A stretch of DNA of 64,000 nucleotides from NCBI RefSeq assembly GCF_016907355.1, contig NZ_JAFBBW010000001.1:3038001-3102000 (forward strand). Direction: 5' to 3'. Source of the DNA: Agromyces aurantiacus. GTDB taxonomy: Bacteria > Actinomycetota > Actinomycetes > Actinomycetales > Microbacteriaceae. Each line of letters begins with the position of its first letter. Position 1 is the first letter of the stretch. This document shows, piece after piece, positions 43,834 through 52,448 of this stretch. The position numbers were made by a program, and so were the translations under genes. Under the pieces are notes generated by a model, which worked only from the letters and a program-made list of their open reading frames with translations, was not told the origin of the DNA and ran no database searches.

Positions 43834-44472
43834 CTACTCGGCCGACTCGCCCTCGGCGGCCTCCTCGGCGGGCGCCTCGGCCTCGGCGGCCTCCTCGCTC
43901 TCGGCCGGAGCGGCCTCCTCGCCCAGGTCGACCTTCTGCGGCACGTGCACGTTGATGACGAGCGTCTCGGGGTCGCTGAGCAGCGCGGCGCCCTTGGGCA
44001 GCTCGACGTCGCTCGCGAACAGCTTGGTGCCGTCCTCGAGGCCCTCGACGCTGACCGTCACGTTCTCGGGGATGTGCGTGGCCTCGACCTCGAGCGAGAG
44101 GGTCGTGGCGTCGAGGTCGGCGATGGTGCCCGAGGCGGGCTCGCCCTCGACGTGCACGGGGACCTCGACCTGGACCTTCTCGCCGCGCTTGACGACGATG
44201 AGGTCGAGGTGCTCGATGACCTGGTGCACCGGGTCCTTCTGCACGTCCTTCACGAGCGCGAGCTCGGTCTTGCTGCCGATCTGCAGCTCGAGCACGGCGT
44301 TGGCCTTGCGCACGAGCAGCAGGATCTGGTGGCCCGGCAGCGTGAGGTGGCGGGGGTCGGTGCCGTGGCCGTAGAGCACGGCGGGGATCTTGCCGGCGGC
44401 GCGGATCTTGCGCGCCGCGCCCTTGCCGAACGACTCGCGCGTCTCGGCGACGACCTTGTTGTCTTCGTCCAT
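43834..44472 (-). CDS. rplY: 50S ribosomal protein L25 (CTC form)
   Basis: A 212-residue protein. The N-terminal 5S rRNA-binding L25 domain (residues 1-95) includes [25 protein letters not shown], and the C-terminal CTC beta domain (96-185) contains the [20 protein letters not shown] stretch. A low-complexity Glu/Ala tail ends the protein. This long form is standard outside gammaproteobacteria. ATG 44472 has AAGGAG 8 bases upstream. The frame is open to 44580, but that segment looks like untranslated leader. Confidence 0.95.
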   Translation of the reverse strand: MDEDNKVVAETRESFGKGAARKIRAAGKIPAVLYGHGTDPRHLTLPGHQILLLVRKANAVLELQIGSKTELALVKDVQKDPVHQVIEHLDLIVVKRGEKVQVEVPVHVEGEPASGTIADLDATTLSLEVEATHIPENVTVSVEGLEDGTKLFASDVELPKGAALLSDPETLVINVHVPQKVDLGEEAAPAESEEAAEAEAPAEEAAEGESAE

Positions 44473-44640
44473 GGTGATGGCTCCTTGCGGGCTCGCGGCC
44501 CAGAGTGGGGTGTCTGTCTTCAACTCGAACGCATGCGCGTGAGGAACAGCCGTGAAGCTCGCTTCCACCGCGTCGATCACGGATGCCGCACCCGGACGGA
44601 TCCGGGCGGTGGCGACATCCCTCGCCGAAGTTCAATCGCC
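44473..44640 (-). promoter_or_regulatory. Long structured leader of rplY
   Basis: If transcription starts after the TAGACT at 44642-44647, the rplY mRNA has a leader of about 160 bases. It contains a CCCGGA/TCCGGG hairpin (44588-44603) and a GTGGAAGC/GCTTCAC hairpin (about 44551-44567). In E. coli L25 represses its own mRNA through the leader; whether this applies here is inference. Confidence 0.35.
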
Positions 44641-44641
44641 C

Positions 44642-44647
44642 AGTCTA
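44642..44647 (-). promoter_or_regulatory. Candidate -10 box of rplY
   Basis: TAGACT on the minus strand, about 170 bases before the rplY start codon. The -35 is not clear. Confidence 0.4.
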
Positions 44648-44679
44648 GCGGATGGCGCGGCCGCTCGGATCGCCGCCGA

Positions 44680-44685
44680 TATCCT
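44680..44685 (+). promoter_or_regulatory. -10 box of the GntR gene (leaderless start)
   Basis: TATCCT, 6 bases, then ATG 44692. No ribosome site. Confidence 0.55.
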
Positions 44686-44691
44686 CGACGC

Positions 44692-45411
44692 ATGAGCTCC
44701 CGCCTGCACGACCTCGCCGTCGAGCACCTCGGCACGCGGATCGTCTCGGGCGAGCTCGAACCGGGCGCGGTGCTGCGCACCGATGCGCTCGAGGACGACC
44801 TGCGCGTGTCGCGCTCGGTGGTGCGCGAGGCGGTGCGCGTCGCGCAGTCGCTGGGGCTCGTCGAGACCGTCAAGCGCGTCGGCATCCGGGTCCTGCCCGT
44901 GGAGTCGTGGAACGTGTTCGACCCGTCGGTCATCCGCTGGCGCCTCGAGTCGACGGAGAAGGGCGCGCAGCTGCGCTCGCTGACCGAGCTGCGCACGGCC
45001 GTCGAGCCCGTTGCGGCCGAGCTCGCCGCGCGCTTCGCGCCGCCCGAGCTCGCGAGCGAGCTCATGCGGATCGCCGCGGCGATGCGCACGGCGGGTCGCG
45101 CGGGCGACGCGGGCGCGTTCCTCGAGCTCGACGTCGAGTTCCACCGAACGGTGCTCCGAGCGTCGGGCAACGAGATGTTCGCGGCGCTCGGCGACGCGGT
45201 CGGCGAGGTGCTGCGCGGCCGCACGACGAGCGGCCTCATGCCCACGCACCCCAGCGAGGATGCGATGCAGTGGCACGTCGACGTCGCCGACGCGATCCTG
45301 GCCGGCCGCGCGGAGGCCGCGCGTGCGGCGATGCTGCGCGTGCTCGGCCGCACGGCCGATGACGTCGAGCGCACCTGGCGCGACCTGCCGCGCGCGCATC
45401 TCGCACCCTGA
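44692..45411 (+). CDS. FadR/GntR family regulator, probably of gnd
   Basis: A 239-residue protein. The N-terminal winged helix (about residues 8-70) has LRTDALEDDLRVSRSVVREAVRVAQSLGLV. The C-terminal FCD ligand domain (about 95-220) contains ELDVEFHRTVLRASGN, with Asp and His residues of the FCD metal/ligand site. The position directly upstream of gnd on the same strand suggests a gluconate or 6-phosphogluconate sensor. The regulator and gnd are separated by an AT-rich control region. Confidence 0.88.
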   Translation: MSSRLHDLAVEHLGTRIVSGELEPGAVLRTDALEDDLRVSRSVVREAVRVAQSLGLVETVKRVGIRVLPVESWNVFDPSVIRWRLESTEKGAQLRSLTELRTAVEPVAAELAARFAPPELASELMRIAAAMRTAGRAGDAGAFLELDVEFHRTVLRASGNEMFAALGDAVGEVLRGRTTSGLMPTHPSEDAMQWHVDVADAILAGRAEAARAAMLRVLGRTADDVERTWRDLPRAHLAP

Positions 45412-45439
45412 CGTCAGCGTCGCGTCGCGTCATCCGGCG

Positions 45440-45510
45440 CTTAAATCATACTTATTCGGTGCAATACTGGTTGACGTCTGATTCTTGAGCGGCACCGGCC
45501 TTGCTAGCGT
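45440..45510 (+). promoter_or_regulatory. AT-rich control region and promoter of gnd
   Basis: The most AT-rich stretch seen in the window (about 45440-45487) precedes an extended -10, TGCTAGCGT (hexamer TAGCGT 45505-45510). ATACT occurs twice (45448-45452 and 45463-45467) and AATCA/TGATT form a wide inverted pair. This is a likely binding region for the adjacent GntR protein; the exact operator cannot be named. Confidence 0.45.
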
Positions 45511-45545
45511 GGTGCCCGACACCGCACCGACGCAGGAGCACGAGC

Positions 45546-47015
45546 ATGCCCGAGAGCACCCCCCAGGCCACCGCCAACATCGGAGTCGTCGGCCTCGCCG
45601 TCATGGGCTCGAACCTGGCCCGAAACCTCGCCAGCCGCGAGGGCAACACCGTGGCGGTCTTCAACCGCTCCCCCGAGCGCACGCGCACGCTCACGACCGA
45701 GCACCCGGAGGCGGGCTTCGTCGCCTCCGAGGGCTACGACCAGTTCGTCGCCTCGCTCGCGAAGCCACGCACCGCGATCATCATGGTGCAGGCGGGCAAA
45801 GGCACCGACGCGGTCATCTCCGAGCTCGTCAAGCGCTTCGAGCCGGGCGACATCATCGTCGACGGCGGCAACGCGAACTTCCACGACACCATCCGCCGCG
45901 AGGCCGAGATCGCGCCGACCGGCATCCACTTCGTCGGCGCCGGCATCTCGGGCGGCGAGGAGGGCGCGCTCAACGGCCCCTCGATCATGCCCGGCGGCTC
46001 GGCCGAGTCGTACGAGACCCTCGGCCCGATCCTCGCGTCGATCGCCGCGGTCGCCGAGGGCGAGCCGTGCGTGACCCACGTCGGCACCGACGGCGCCGGC
46101 CACTTCGTCAAGATGGTGCACAACGGCATCGAGTACGCCGACATGCAGCTCATCGCCGAGGCCTACGACCTCATCCGCCAGGGCACCGGCAAGTCCCCCG
46201 CCGAGATCGCCGACATCTTCGCCGAGTGGAACACCGGCGAGCTCGAGAGCTACCTCATCGAGATCACCGCAGAGGTGCTCCGCCAGGTGGATGCCGCGAC
46301 CGGGCAGCCGCTCGTCGACGTCATCCTCGACGAGGCGGGCGCGAAGGGCACGGGCGCGTGGACCGTGCAGAACGCGCTCGACCTGGGCGTGCCCGTGTCG
46401 GGCATCGCCGAGGCCGTGTTCGCGCGCAGCCTCTCCTCGAAGCGCGCGCAGCGCGAGGCCGCGGCCGACCTCCCCGGCCCGTCGACCGCGTGGACCGTGG
46501 AGGAGGCCGACGCCGACGCGTTCGTCGAGGACGTGCGCCGCGCGCTCTACGCGTCGAAGATCATCGCGTACTCGCAGGGCTTCGACGAGATCGTCGCGGG
46601 CGCCGAGCAGTTCGGCTGGGACATCCACAAGGGCGACATCGCCAAGATCTGGCGCGCGGGCTGCATCATTCGCGCGCGCTTCCTCAACCGCATCGCCGAC
46701 GCCTACGCCGAGGACCCGGGCCTGGTCGCACTCGTGACCGCACCGTACTTCCGCGACGCCGTGGCGGGCGCGCAGGACAGCTGGCGCCGCGTCGTGCAGA
46801 TCGCGGCGGGCGCGGGCATCCCGACCCCGGCGTTCTCGTCGTCGCTCGCGTACTACGACGGGCTGCGCGCCGACCGCCTGCCGGCCGCGCTCGTGCAGGG
46901 GCAGCGCGACTTCTTCGGCGCGCACACCTACCAGCGCGTCGACAAGCCCGGCGTGTTCCACACGCTGTGGTCAGGCGACCGGTCGGAGATCGAGACGACG
47001 CCCTCCTCGCACTGA
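45546..47015 (+). CDS. gnd: 6-phosphogluconate dehydrogenase, decarboxylating
   Basis: A 489-residue enzyme of the oxidative pentose phosphate pathway that makes ribulose 5-phosphate, CO2 and a reduced nicotinamide cofactor. The Rossmann motif GVVGLAVMGSNLARNLA, the substrate segments VGAGISGGEEGALNGPSIMPGG and HFVKMVHNGIEYADMQLI (with catalytic Lys), and the C-terminal domain GDIAKIWRAGCIIRA are complete. It is the long form typical of NADP enzymes. ATG 45546 has AGGAG 8 bases upstream. It is probably controlled by the GntR protein upstream. Confidence 0.96.
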   Translation: MPESTPQATANIGVVGLAVMGSNLARNLASREGNTVAVFNRSPERTRTLTTEHPEAGFVASEGYDQFVASLAKPRTAIIMVQAGKGTDAVISELVKRFEPGDIIVDGGNANFHDTIRREAEIAPTGIHFVGAGISGGEEGALNGPSIMPGGSAESYETLGPILASIAAVAEGEPCVTHVGTDGAGHFVKMVHNGIEYADMQLIAEAYDLIRQGTGKSPAEIADIFAEWNTGELESYLIEITAEVLRQVDAATGQPLVDVILDEAGAKGTGAWTVQNALDLGVPVSGIAEAVFARSLSSKRAQREAAADLPGPSTAWTVEEADADAFVEDVRRALYASKIIAYSQGFDEIVAGAEQFGWDIHKGDIAKIWRAGCIIRARFLNRIADAYAEDPGLVALVTAPYFRDAVAGAQDSWRRVVQIAAGAGIPTPAFSSSLAYYDGLRADRLPAALVQGQRDFFGAHTYQRVDKPGVFHTLWSGDRSEIETTPSSH

Positions 47016-47050
47016 GCGAGGGCGACCCGGACCCGGGCGCGGTGCCGATC

Positions 47051-47404
47051 ATGCGCAGACCGTCGTGGCAGGAGGAGGGGCAGGACCCCGACTACCGCTT
47101 CACGCTCGCCAACGAGCGGACGTTCCTCGCGTGGATCCGCACCGCGCTCGCACTGCTCGCGGGCGGCGTGCTGCTGCACCAGTTCGCGACCGGGCTCCAG
47201 CCGCGCCTCGCGCTCGTGGTCATCGCGGTCGGGCTCGGCGTCGTCGCCGCGGCGCTCAGCGTGATCGCCTACACCCGCTGGCGCTCCACCGAGATCGCCA
47301 TGCGCCACGGCCGTCCGCTGCCCTACGGCTGGGCCCTGCCGGTGCTCGCGGCGACGACCCTGCTCACCGCGGCGGTCCTCACGATCGTCCTGCTCGTCTC
47401 CTGA
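47051..47404 (+). CDS. DUF202 membrane protein (first copy)
   Basis: A 117-residue protein with the DUF202 entry motif YRFTLANERTFLAWIRTALALLAGG and three TM helices (about residues 28-46, 51-72, 92-114). ATG 47051 is chosen; the frame is open upstream into the gnd end. It resembles YidH of E. coli. It is followed by a second, divergent DUF202 gene, suggesting a hetero-oligomer. The function is unknown. Confidence 0.82.
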   Translation: MRRPSWQEEGQDPDYRFTLANERTFLAWIRTALALLAGGVLLHQFATGLQPRLALVVIAVGLGVVAAALSVIAYTRWRSTEIAMRHGRPLPYGWALPVLAATTLLTAAVLTIVLLVS

Positions 47405-47413
47405 GCCGGCGCC

Positions 47414-47755
47414 GTGGCCGTGCACCGCATCGACGCCCCGGGCGACCCGGGCCTGCAGCCCGAGCGCACCGCGCTCGCCTGGGGACGCACCTCGCTCGCG
47501 ATCGCCGTGAACGCACTGCTGTCGCTGCGCGCCGGCCTCGTGCTCGGCGAGGGCTCCCTCATCGCCGTCGGCGCACTGCTGTTCGCGGCGGCCGGTGCGA
47601 CGGTCGCCGTCGCGGCGGTCAGGCGCCGCCAGCTCTCCGGGGCTATCCTGACCATCACCCCGCCGCGCTGGGCGCTGCCCGGCGTCGCGGCGGCCACGGT
47701 GCTGGCGACCCTCGCCGGGATCGCCTCGGTACTCGTCGAAGGAGGCAGCGGATGA
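47414..47755 (+). CDS. DUF202 membrane protein (second copy)
   Basis: A 113-residue protein with GLQPERTALAWGRTSLAIAVNALLSLRAGL, the shorter DUF202 variant that resembles YidG, and three TM helices. It starts with GTG 9 bases after the first DUF202 gene and overlaps the next gene by 4 bases. The two copies share fold but little sequence, as in the yidH-yidG pair of enterobacteria. Confidence 0.8.
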   Translation: MAVHRIDAPGDPGLQPERTALAWGRTSLAIAVNALLSLRAGLVLGEGSLIAVGALLFAAAGATVAVAAVRRRQLSGAILTITPPRWALPGVAAATVLATLAGIASVLVEGGSG

Positions 47756-48096
47756 CCGACTGGCATCCCGACGCCGACGACGACCGCCCCGTCCGCACCG
47801 AACGGCGGCGGCGCCTCCTGCGGGCGGCCGTGCTCGTCGCCCTCGTCGCGATGGTGCTGCCGATCGTGCTCTCGGCGTTCGGCGTGGCGCGCTCCGCCGC
47901 CGAGCGGGCCTGCGCGACCTACGCCGCCGACTTCTCGGCGGACGCGTCGGGGCACGTGTCGTTCGACCTGCTCGCCGAGGGCGGGCCGGGATGGCTCTGC
48001 TTCGCGCGCCCGGCCGGCGCCGGTCACGACACCCTCCTCGGCAATCTCGGCCCGATGCCCGGCGCGCCGCGGAACGCGCCCGGCCGCGACGCCTGA
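47752..48096 (+). CDS. Small membrane-anchored hypothetical protein
   Basis: A 114-residue protein: a charged N-terminus, one TM helix (about residues 24-46) and an external domain with two Cys residues (ERACATYA and WLCFARP) that could form a disulfide. It is translationally coupled to the second DUF202 gene (ATGA). I do not recognise a family. It converges on fadD with a 7-base gap. Confidence 0.65.
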   Translation: MTDWHPDADDDRPVRTERRRRLLRAAVLVALVAMVLPIVLSAFGVARSAAERACATYAADFSADASGHVSFDLLAEGGPGWLCFARPAGAGHDTLLGNLGPMPGAPRNAPGRDA

Positions 48097-48103
48097 GCGG
48101 ACC

Positions 48104-49804
48104 TCACCCCTCGAGCAGCCGCTCCTTCACCTGGCGACGGATCACCTTGCCGATGAGCGACCGCGGCAGGTCGTCGACCGCCACCACGCGACGCGGCACC
48201 TTGTAGGCCGTGAGGCGCTCGCGCGCGACCGACCGGATGGACTCGACGTCCAGCGAGGCGCCGGGCCGCAGCACGACCGCGACGACGACCTGCTCGCCCG
48301 ACCGCTCGTCGGGCAGGCCGACCACCGCGCAGTCCTCGACGTCGGGGTGATGGCGGATGGCGTCCTCCACCTCGCTCGGCGCGACGTTGAAGCCGCCCGT
48401 GATGATCAGCTCCTTGATGCGGTCGACGATGGTGACGAAGCCGTCGTCGTCGATCGTGACGATGTCGCCCGTGCGGAACCACGGCGCACCGCCCGCGGGA
48501 TCGTCGACGAAGACCGCCGCGGTCTCCTCGGGCTTGTGCCAGTAGCCCTGGAACACCTGCGGGCCGCGCACGACGAGCTCGCCGCGCTCGCCCGCTGGGA
48601 CGTCGCGCGTGGGCTCGTCGGGGTCGACGACACGGCACTCGGTGTCGGGCAGCGGCAGGCCGACGGTCCCGGCTCGCCGGGTCGGCGCGACGGGGTTGGC
48701 CATGAGGACGGGCGAGCACTCCGACAGGCCGTAGCCCTCGACGAGGTACCCGCCGGTCTGCGCCTCCCACGGCTCGACGACCTCGGCCGAGAGCGGCATC
48801 GCACCCGAGATGGCGATGCGGATGCCCTGCAGCGACACGCCCTGCTCGACGGCCGCCTTGGTGAGGCGCTCGTAGATCGGCGGGACGGCGGGCAGGAATG
48901 TCGGCGGGCGCTTCCGGACGACCTTCAGCACCAGCTCGGGATCGAAGCGCGGGAACAGCACGAGGCGTGCGCCCATGCTCATCGCGAAGGTCAGGCACAG
49001 CGTGAGCCCGTAGGCGTGGAACATCGGGAGCACCGCGTAGACCACGGACGTGCCGCGCTCGATCTCGGGCACCCACGCGCGGGCCTGCGCGGCGTTCGCG
49101 AGCAGGTTGGCGTGCGTCAGCGTCGCGCCCTTGGGGTTGCCGGTGGTGCCGCTCGTGTACTGGATGAGCGCGACGTCGCCGACGTCGGGCGCGCGCAGGT
49201 GCGGGGCGATGCGATCGGAGGCGACGAGCTCCGGCCACGTGACGGTGTCGTGCACCGGCGTGGTCAGCGCCGCGCGGGCCTCGCGCGCCCTGGCGATCGG
49301 CAGCCGGAGTGCGGCGCGCGTGCCGAACGGCATCGCCCGGGTCAGGTCGACCGAGACCACGTGGCGCATGGCGAGGTCGTCGGGGAAGTCCTGGATGGTC
49401 GCGACGACCTTGTCCCACGCGATCACGACGCGAGCGCCGTGGTCCTCGAACTGGTGGCGCAGCTCGCGCGCCGTGTAGAGCGGGTTGTGCTCGACGACGA
49501 TCGCGCCGAGTCTGAGGATCGCGTAGAACGCGACCACGTGCTGCGGGCAGTTCGGCAGCACGATGCCGACCGGGTCGCCCTGCTGCACGCCCAGCCGCCG
49601 GAGGCCCTCGGCCGCGCGCTCGACCTGCTCGAGCAGCTCGGCGTAGGTCGTGACCCGGCCGAAGAACTCGAGCGCCGGGCGGTCGGGATACTCCGCGGCC
49701 GACGCCTCGATCAGGTCGACGAGCGAGCCGGCGGGCGCGGGCAGCTCGTGCGGGACGCCCGGCGCGTAGCTGCGCAGCCAGGGCTTCGCCGCGGCATCCG
49801 ACAT
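48104..49804 (-). CDS. fadD: Long-chain fatty acid-CoA ligase
   Basis: A 566-residue adenylate-forming enzyme that activates fatty acids with ATP and CoA. The P-loop YTSGTTGNPKGATLTH, EGYGLSECSPV, the WFRTGDI motif and the C-terminal lysine in LIGKVIRRQVKERL are all present. The first 30 residues carry no signal peptide. It begins 2 bases after the prs stop. Chain-length preference cannot be told. Confidence 0.92.
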   Translation of the reverse strand: MSDAAAKPWLRSYAPGVPHELPAPAGSLVDLIEASAAEYPDRPALEFFGRVTTYAELLEQVERAAEGLRRLGVQQGDPVGIVLPNCPQHVVAFYAILRLGAIVVEHNPLYTARELRHQFEDHGARVVIAWDKVVATIQDFPDDLAMRHVVSVDLTRAMPFGTRAALRLPIARAREARAALTTPVHDTVTWPELVASDRIAPHLRAPDVGDVALIQYTSGTTGNPKGATLTHANLLANAAQARAWVPEIERGTSVVYAVLPMFHAYGLTLCLTFAMSMGARLVLFPRFDPELVLKVVRKRPPTFLPAVPPIYERLTKAAVEQGVSLQGIRIAISGAMPLSAEVVEPWEAQTGGYLVEGYGLSECSPVLMANPVAPTRRAGTVGLPLPDTECRVVDPDEPTRDVPAGERGELVVRGPQVFQGYWHKPEETAAVFVDDPAGGAPWFRTGDIVTIDDDGFVTIVDRIKELIITGGFNVAPSEVEDAIRHHPDVEDCAVVGLPDERSGEQVVVAVVLRPGASLDVESIRSVARERLTAYKVPRRVVAVDDLPRSLIGKVIRRQVKERLLEG

Positions 49805-49806
49805 GC

Positions 49807-50784
49807 TCAGGCCGCCCCGTCGAACATGCTCGTCACCGAGCCATCGTCGAAGACCTCGTGGATGGCGCGCGCCAGGAGGGGCGCGATCGGCAGCACGGTC
49901 AGGCGATCCCAGCGCTTCTCCATCGGTACCGGGAGCGTGTCGGTGACCACGACCCGGTCGATGAAGTCGGACTGCAGGATCTCGACGGCGGGGTTCGAGA
50001 ACACGGCGTGGGTCGCCGCCACGACCACGCCGGTGGCGCCGTTCTTCTTCAGGGCCTCGGCGGCCTTCACGATGGTGCGGCCGGTGTCGATGAGGTCGTC
50101 GACGAGCAGGCACACGCGACCCTCGACCGTGCCGACGATCTCGTGCACCGAGACCTGGTTGGGCACGAGCGGATCGCGTCGCTTGTGGATGATGGCCAGC
50201 GGCGCGCCGAGCTTGTCGGACCAGATGTCGGCGACGCGAACGCGACCCATGTCGGGCGAGACCACGGTGAGGGTCTGCGGGTCGAGGAGCTTGCGGAAGT
50301 GCTCGAGCAGCACGGGCATCGCGAAGAGGTGGTCGACCGGCCCGTCGAAGAAGCCCTGGATCTGCGCGGCGTGCAGGTCGACCGACATGATGCGGTCGGC
50401 GCCGGCGGCCTTGTAGAGGTCGGCGACCAGGCGCGCCGAGATCGGCTCGCGGCCACGGCCCTTCTTGTCCTGGCGGGCGTACGGGTAGAACGGCGAGACC
50501 ACGGTGATGCGCTTGGCCGAGGCCCGCTTGAGGGCGTCGACCATGATGAGCTGCTCCATGAGCCACTCGTTGATGGGTGCCGCGTGCGACTGGATGACGA
50601 ACGCGTCAGTGCCGCGCACGCTCTCGTCGAAGCGGGCGTAGAGCTCGCCGTTGGCGAAGGTGCGCGCGTCGGTGGGCATGAGCTCGGTCCCGAGCTCCAC
50701 CGCGATCTGCTCGGCGAGCTCGGGGTGCGCGCGCCCGGAGACGAGCACGAGGCGCTTCGATCCGGTGGTCTCGATTCCCGACAT
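49807..50784 (-). CDS. prs: Ribose-phosphate pyrophosphokinase
   Basis: A 325-residue class I PRPP synthase. FANGELYARFDESVRG, FPYARQDKKGRGREPISARLVADL (flexible loop and ATP site), SVDLHAAQIQGFF with metal-binding His, and the PRPP signature LLVDDLIDTGRTIVKAAEAL are intact. It makes PRPP for nucleotide, histidine and decaprenyl-phosphoarabinose synthesis. ATG 50784 has AAGGA 9 bases upstream. It lies 29 bases after glmU, the normal glmU-prs order. Confidence 0.96.
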   Translation of the reverse strand: MSGIETTGSKRLVLVSGRAHPELAEQIAVELGTELMPTDARTFANGELYARFDESVRGTDAFVIQSHAAPINEWLMEQLIMVDALKRASAKRITVVSPFYPYARQDKKGRGREPISARLVADLYKAAGADRIMSVDLHAAQIQGFFDGPVDHLFAMPVLLEHFRKLLDPQTLTVVSPDMGRVRVADIWSDKLGAPLAIIHKRRDPLVPNQVSVHEIVGTVEGRVCLLVDDLIDTGRTIVKAAEALKKNGATGVVVAATHAVFSNPAVEILQSDFIDRVVVTDTLPVPMEKRWDRLTVLPIAPLLARAIHEVFDDGSVTSMFDGAA

Positions 50785-50813
50785 GTGTGCAGTCCTTCCC
50801 ACCGGAGTCCTTC

Positions 50814-52283
50814 TCAGTCCTGGCCCTGCTCGCCGGCCTCCGCAGCGGCGGAGGCCTCGCCGCCCGCCGGCGCCGCCTGCGCGGCCTCCGCGGCCTTCGT
50901 GCCCGCGCGATGCGTGAGGACCCAGCCGTCGAGGTTGCGCTGCGGCGCCACGTTCACGGCGAGCGCACCGGCCGGCACGTCCTTGCGGACGACCGTCCCC
51001 GCCCCCGTGTAGGCGCCGTCCCCAATCGTAACGGGCGCGACGAACACCCCGTGCGAGCCCGTGCGCACATGCGAGCCGATCGTGGTGCGGTGCTTGTTCA
51101 CGCCGTCGTAGTTGGCGGTGATCGAGCCGGCGCCGACGTTGGAGCCCTCGCCGATCTCGGTGTCGCCGATGTACGAGAGGTGCGGCACCTTGCTGCCCGT
51201 GCCGATGTGCGCGTTCTTCGTCTCGACGAAGGTGCCGATCTTGCCGTCGGCGTCGAGCACCGTGCCGGGGCGCAGGTAGGCGAACGGCCCGACCGAGGCG
51301 CCCGGCCCGATGACGGCGAGCGTCGCATCGGTGCGCTTGACCTCGGCGTTCGCGCCGACCTCGCAGTCGACGAGGGTCGTGTCGGGGCCGACGACCGCGC
51401 CGGTCGCGATCGCCGTCGCGCCCTTCAGCTGCGTGCCCGGGCGGATGGTGACGTCGGGCTCGATGCGCACCGCCAGGTCGATCCAGGTCGTCGCCGGGTC
51501 CTCGATCGTGACACCGTTCAGCTGCCAGCCGCGCACGATGAGCGCGTTCAACCGCGCGGCCGTCTCGGAGAGCTGCGCACGGTCGTTGATGCCCGCGACG
51601 AGCCACGACTCCGAGACCGGGCGCGCCTTCACCTCGGAGCCCGCGGCGCGCAGGTGCTCGATGACGTCGGTCAGGTACTTCTCGCCCTGGGAGTTCTCGG
51701 TGGTCAGGTTCGCGAGCTGGTCGCGCAGCGCGTTGACCCCGAACGCGTAGACGCCCGCGTTGACCTCGTCGATCGCGAGCTCGTCCTCGGTCGCGTCCTT
51801 CTGCTCGACGATGCGCGCGAACGCCCCGTCGGCGGTGCGCACGATGCGGCCGTAGCCGCTCGGGTCGTCGTAGCGGGCCGAGAGCACGGATGCCGCGAGC
51901 CCGTCGGCGCGGTGGCGCTCGAGCAACTCGCTGAGGGTCGAGGCGTTCAGGAGCGGCACGTCGCCGTTGAGCACGAGCACCTCGCCGGCGAAGTCGGACG
52001 GGAGCGCCTCGACGGCCTGCTCGACCGCGCGGCCCGTGCCCGGGATCTCGTCCTGGTCGACGATGATCGCGCCCGGCAGTTCGGCCTCGATGGCCTGCGC
52101 GACGCGGTCGCGCTCGTGCCGCACGACGGCGACGACGTGCGCCGCATCGAGCGCCCGCGCGGTCGCCAGGACGTGCGCGATGATCGGCGCGCCCGCGAGC
52201 GGGTGCAGGATCTTCGGGGTGGTCGACTTCATCCGCGTGCCCTGGCCGGCGGCGAGCACGACGATCGCGAGGTTGTTGTCCAT
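50814..52283 (-). CDS. glmU: Bifunctional GlmU (uridyltransferase/acetyltransferase)
   Basis: A 489-residue enzyme that makes UDP-GlcNAc for peptidoglycan. The N-terminal uridyltransferase domain begins LAIVVLAAGQGTRMKS. The C-terminal left-handed beta-helix acetyltransferase (about 260-460) shows hexapeptide repeats and KNAHIGTGSKVPHLSYIGD. It ends with an Ala/Glu-rich tail. The start ATG is 1 base after the 3' end of tRNA-Gln, with no room for a ribosome site at normal spacing. Confidence 0.96.
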   Translation of the reverse strand: MDNNLAIVVLAAGQGTRMKSTTPKILHPLAGAPIIAHVLATARALDAAHVVAVVRHERDRVAQAIEAELPGAIIVDQDEIPGTGRAVEQAVEALPSDFAGEVLVLNGDVPLLNASTLSELLERHRADGLAASVLSARYDDPSGYGRIVRTADGAFARIVEQKDATEDELAIDEVNAGVYAFGVNALRDQLANLTTENSQGEKYLTDVIEHLRAAGSEVKARPVSESWLVAGINDRAQLSETAARLNALIVRGWQLNGVTIEDPATTWIDLAVRIEPDVTIRPGTQLKGATAIATGAVVGPDTTLVDCEVGANAEVKRTDATLAVIGPGASVGPFAYLRPGTVLDADGKIGTFVETKNAHIGTGSKVPHLSYIGDTEIGEGSNVGAGSITANYDGVNKHRTTIGSHVRTGSHGVFVAPVTIGDGAYTGAGTVVRKDVPAGALAVNVAPQRNLDGWVLTHRAGTKAAEAAQAAPAGGEASAAAEAGEQGQD

Positions 52284-52284
52284 G

Positions 52285-52356
52285 CTCCGCCACCAGGATT
52301 CGAACCTGGTCCTCACAGCTCCAAAGGCTGTCGTGCTGCCGTTACACCATGGCGGA
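52285..52356 (-). tRNA. tRNA-Gln (UUG)
   Basis: A 72-base cloverleaf. Acceptor TCCGCCA pairs with TGGCGGA and the discriminator is G. The anticodon stem is ACAGC/GCTGT with loop CTTTGGA, giving anticodon UUG. The T arm is ACCAG-GTTCGAAT-CCTGGT-type. CCA is not encoded. It lies directly upstream of glmU on the same strand, an arrangement I recall from other actinobacteria. TTGACG on the minus strand (52396-52401) could be the -35; the -10 is unclear. Confidence 0.95.
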
Positions 52357-52358
52357 CC

Positions 52359-52392
52359 GCGCCCGGGCGCAGGCGTCGAAGCCTGCGGGCGC
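52359..52392 (-). terminator. Imperfect hairpin between the flavodoxin gene and tRNA-Gln
   Basis: The core arms CGCAGGC (52368-52374) and GCCTGCG (52381-52387) enclose a GTCGAA loop, and outer GCGCCC/GGGCGC pairing is possible. It lies 57 bases after the flavodoxin stop and 3 bases before the tRNA 5' end, mirroring the layout at the UAA tRNA. Confidence 0.5.
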
Positions 52393-52448
52393 CGCCGTCA
52401 AGTCTGCCATGGTCGCGCCGGCGTGCAGGGACGGTGCGGGGACCCGGA

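Noticed and set aside
38629..43955. Very long open frames opposite or across mfd (1433 and 1652 codons) and similar long frames elsewhere
   Set aside because: They are low-complexity Arg/Ala/Gly-rich translations of other frames of real genes, a normal effect of high GC content.
44473..44580. N-terminal extension of L25 from a GTG at 44580
   Set aside because: AAGGAG lies at the right distance from ATG 44472, the L25 domain begins there, and the upstream part has no family similarity.
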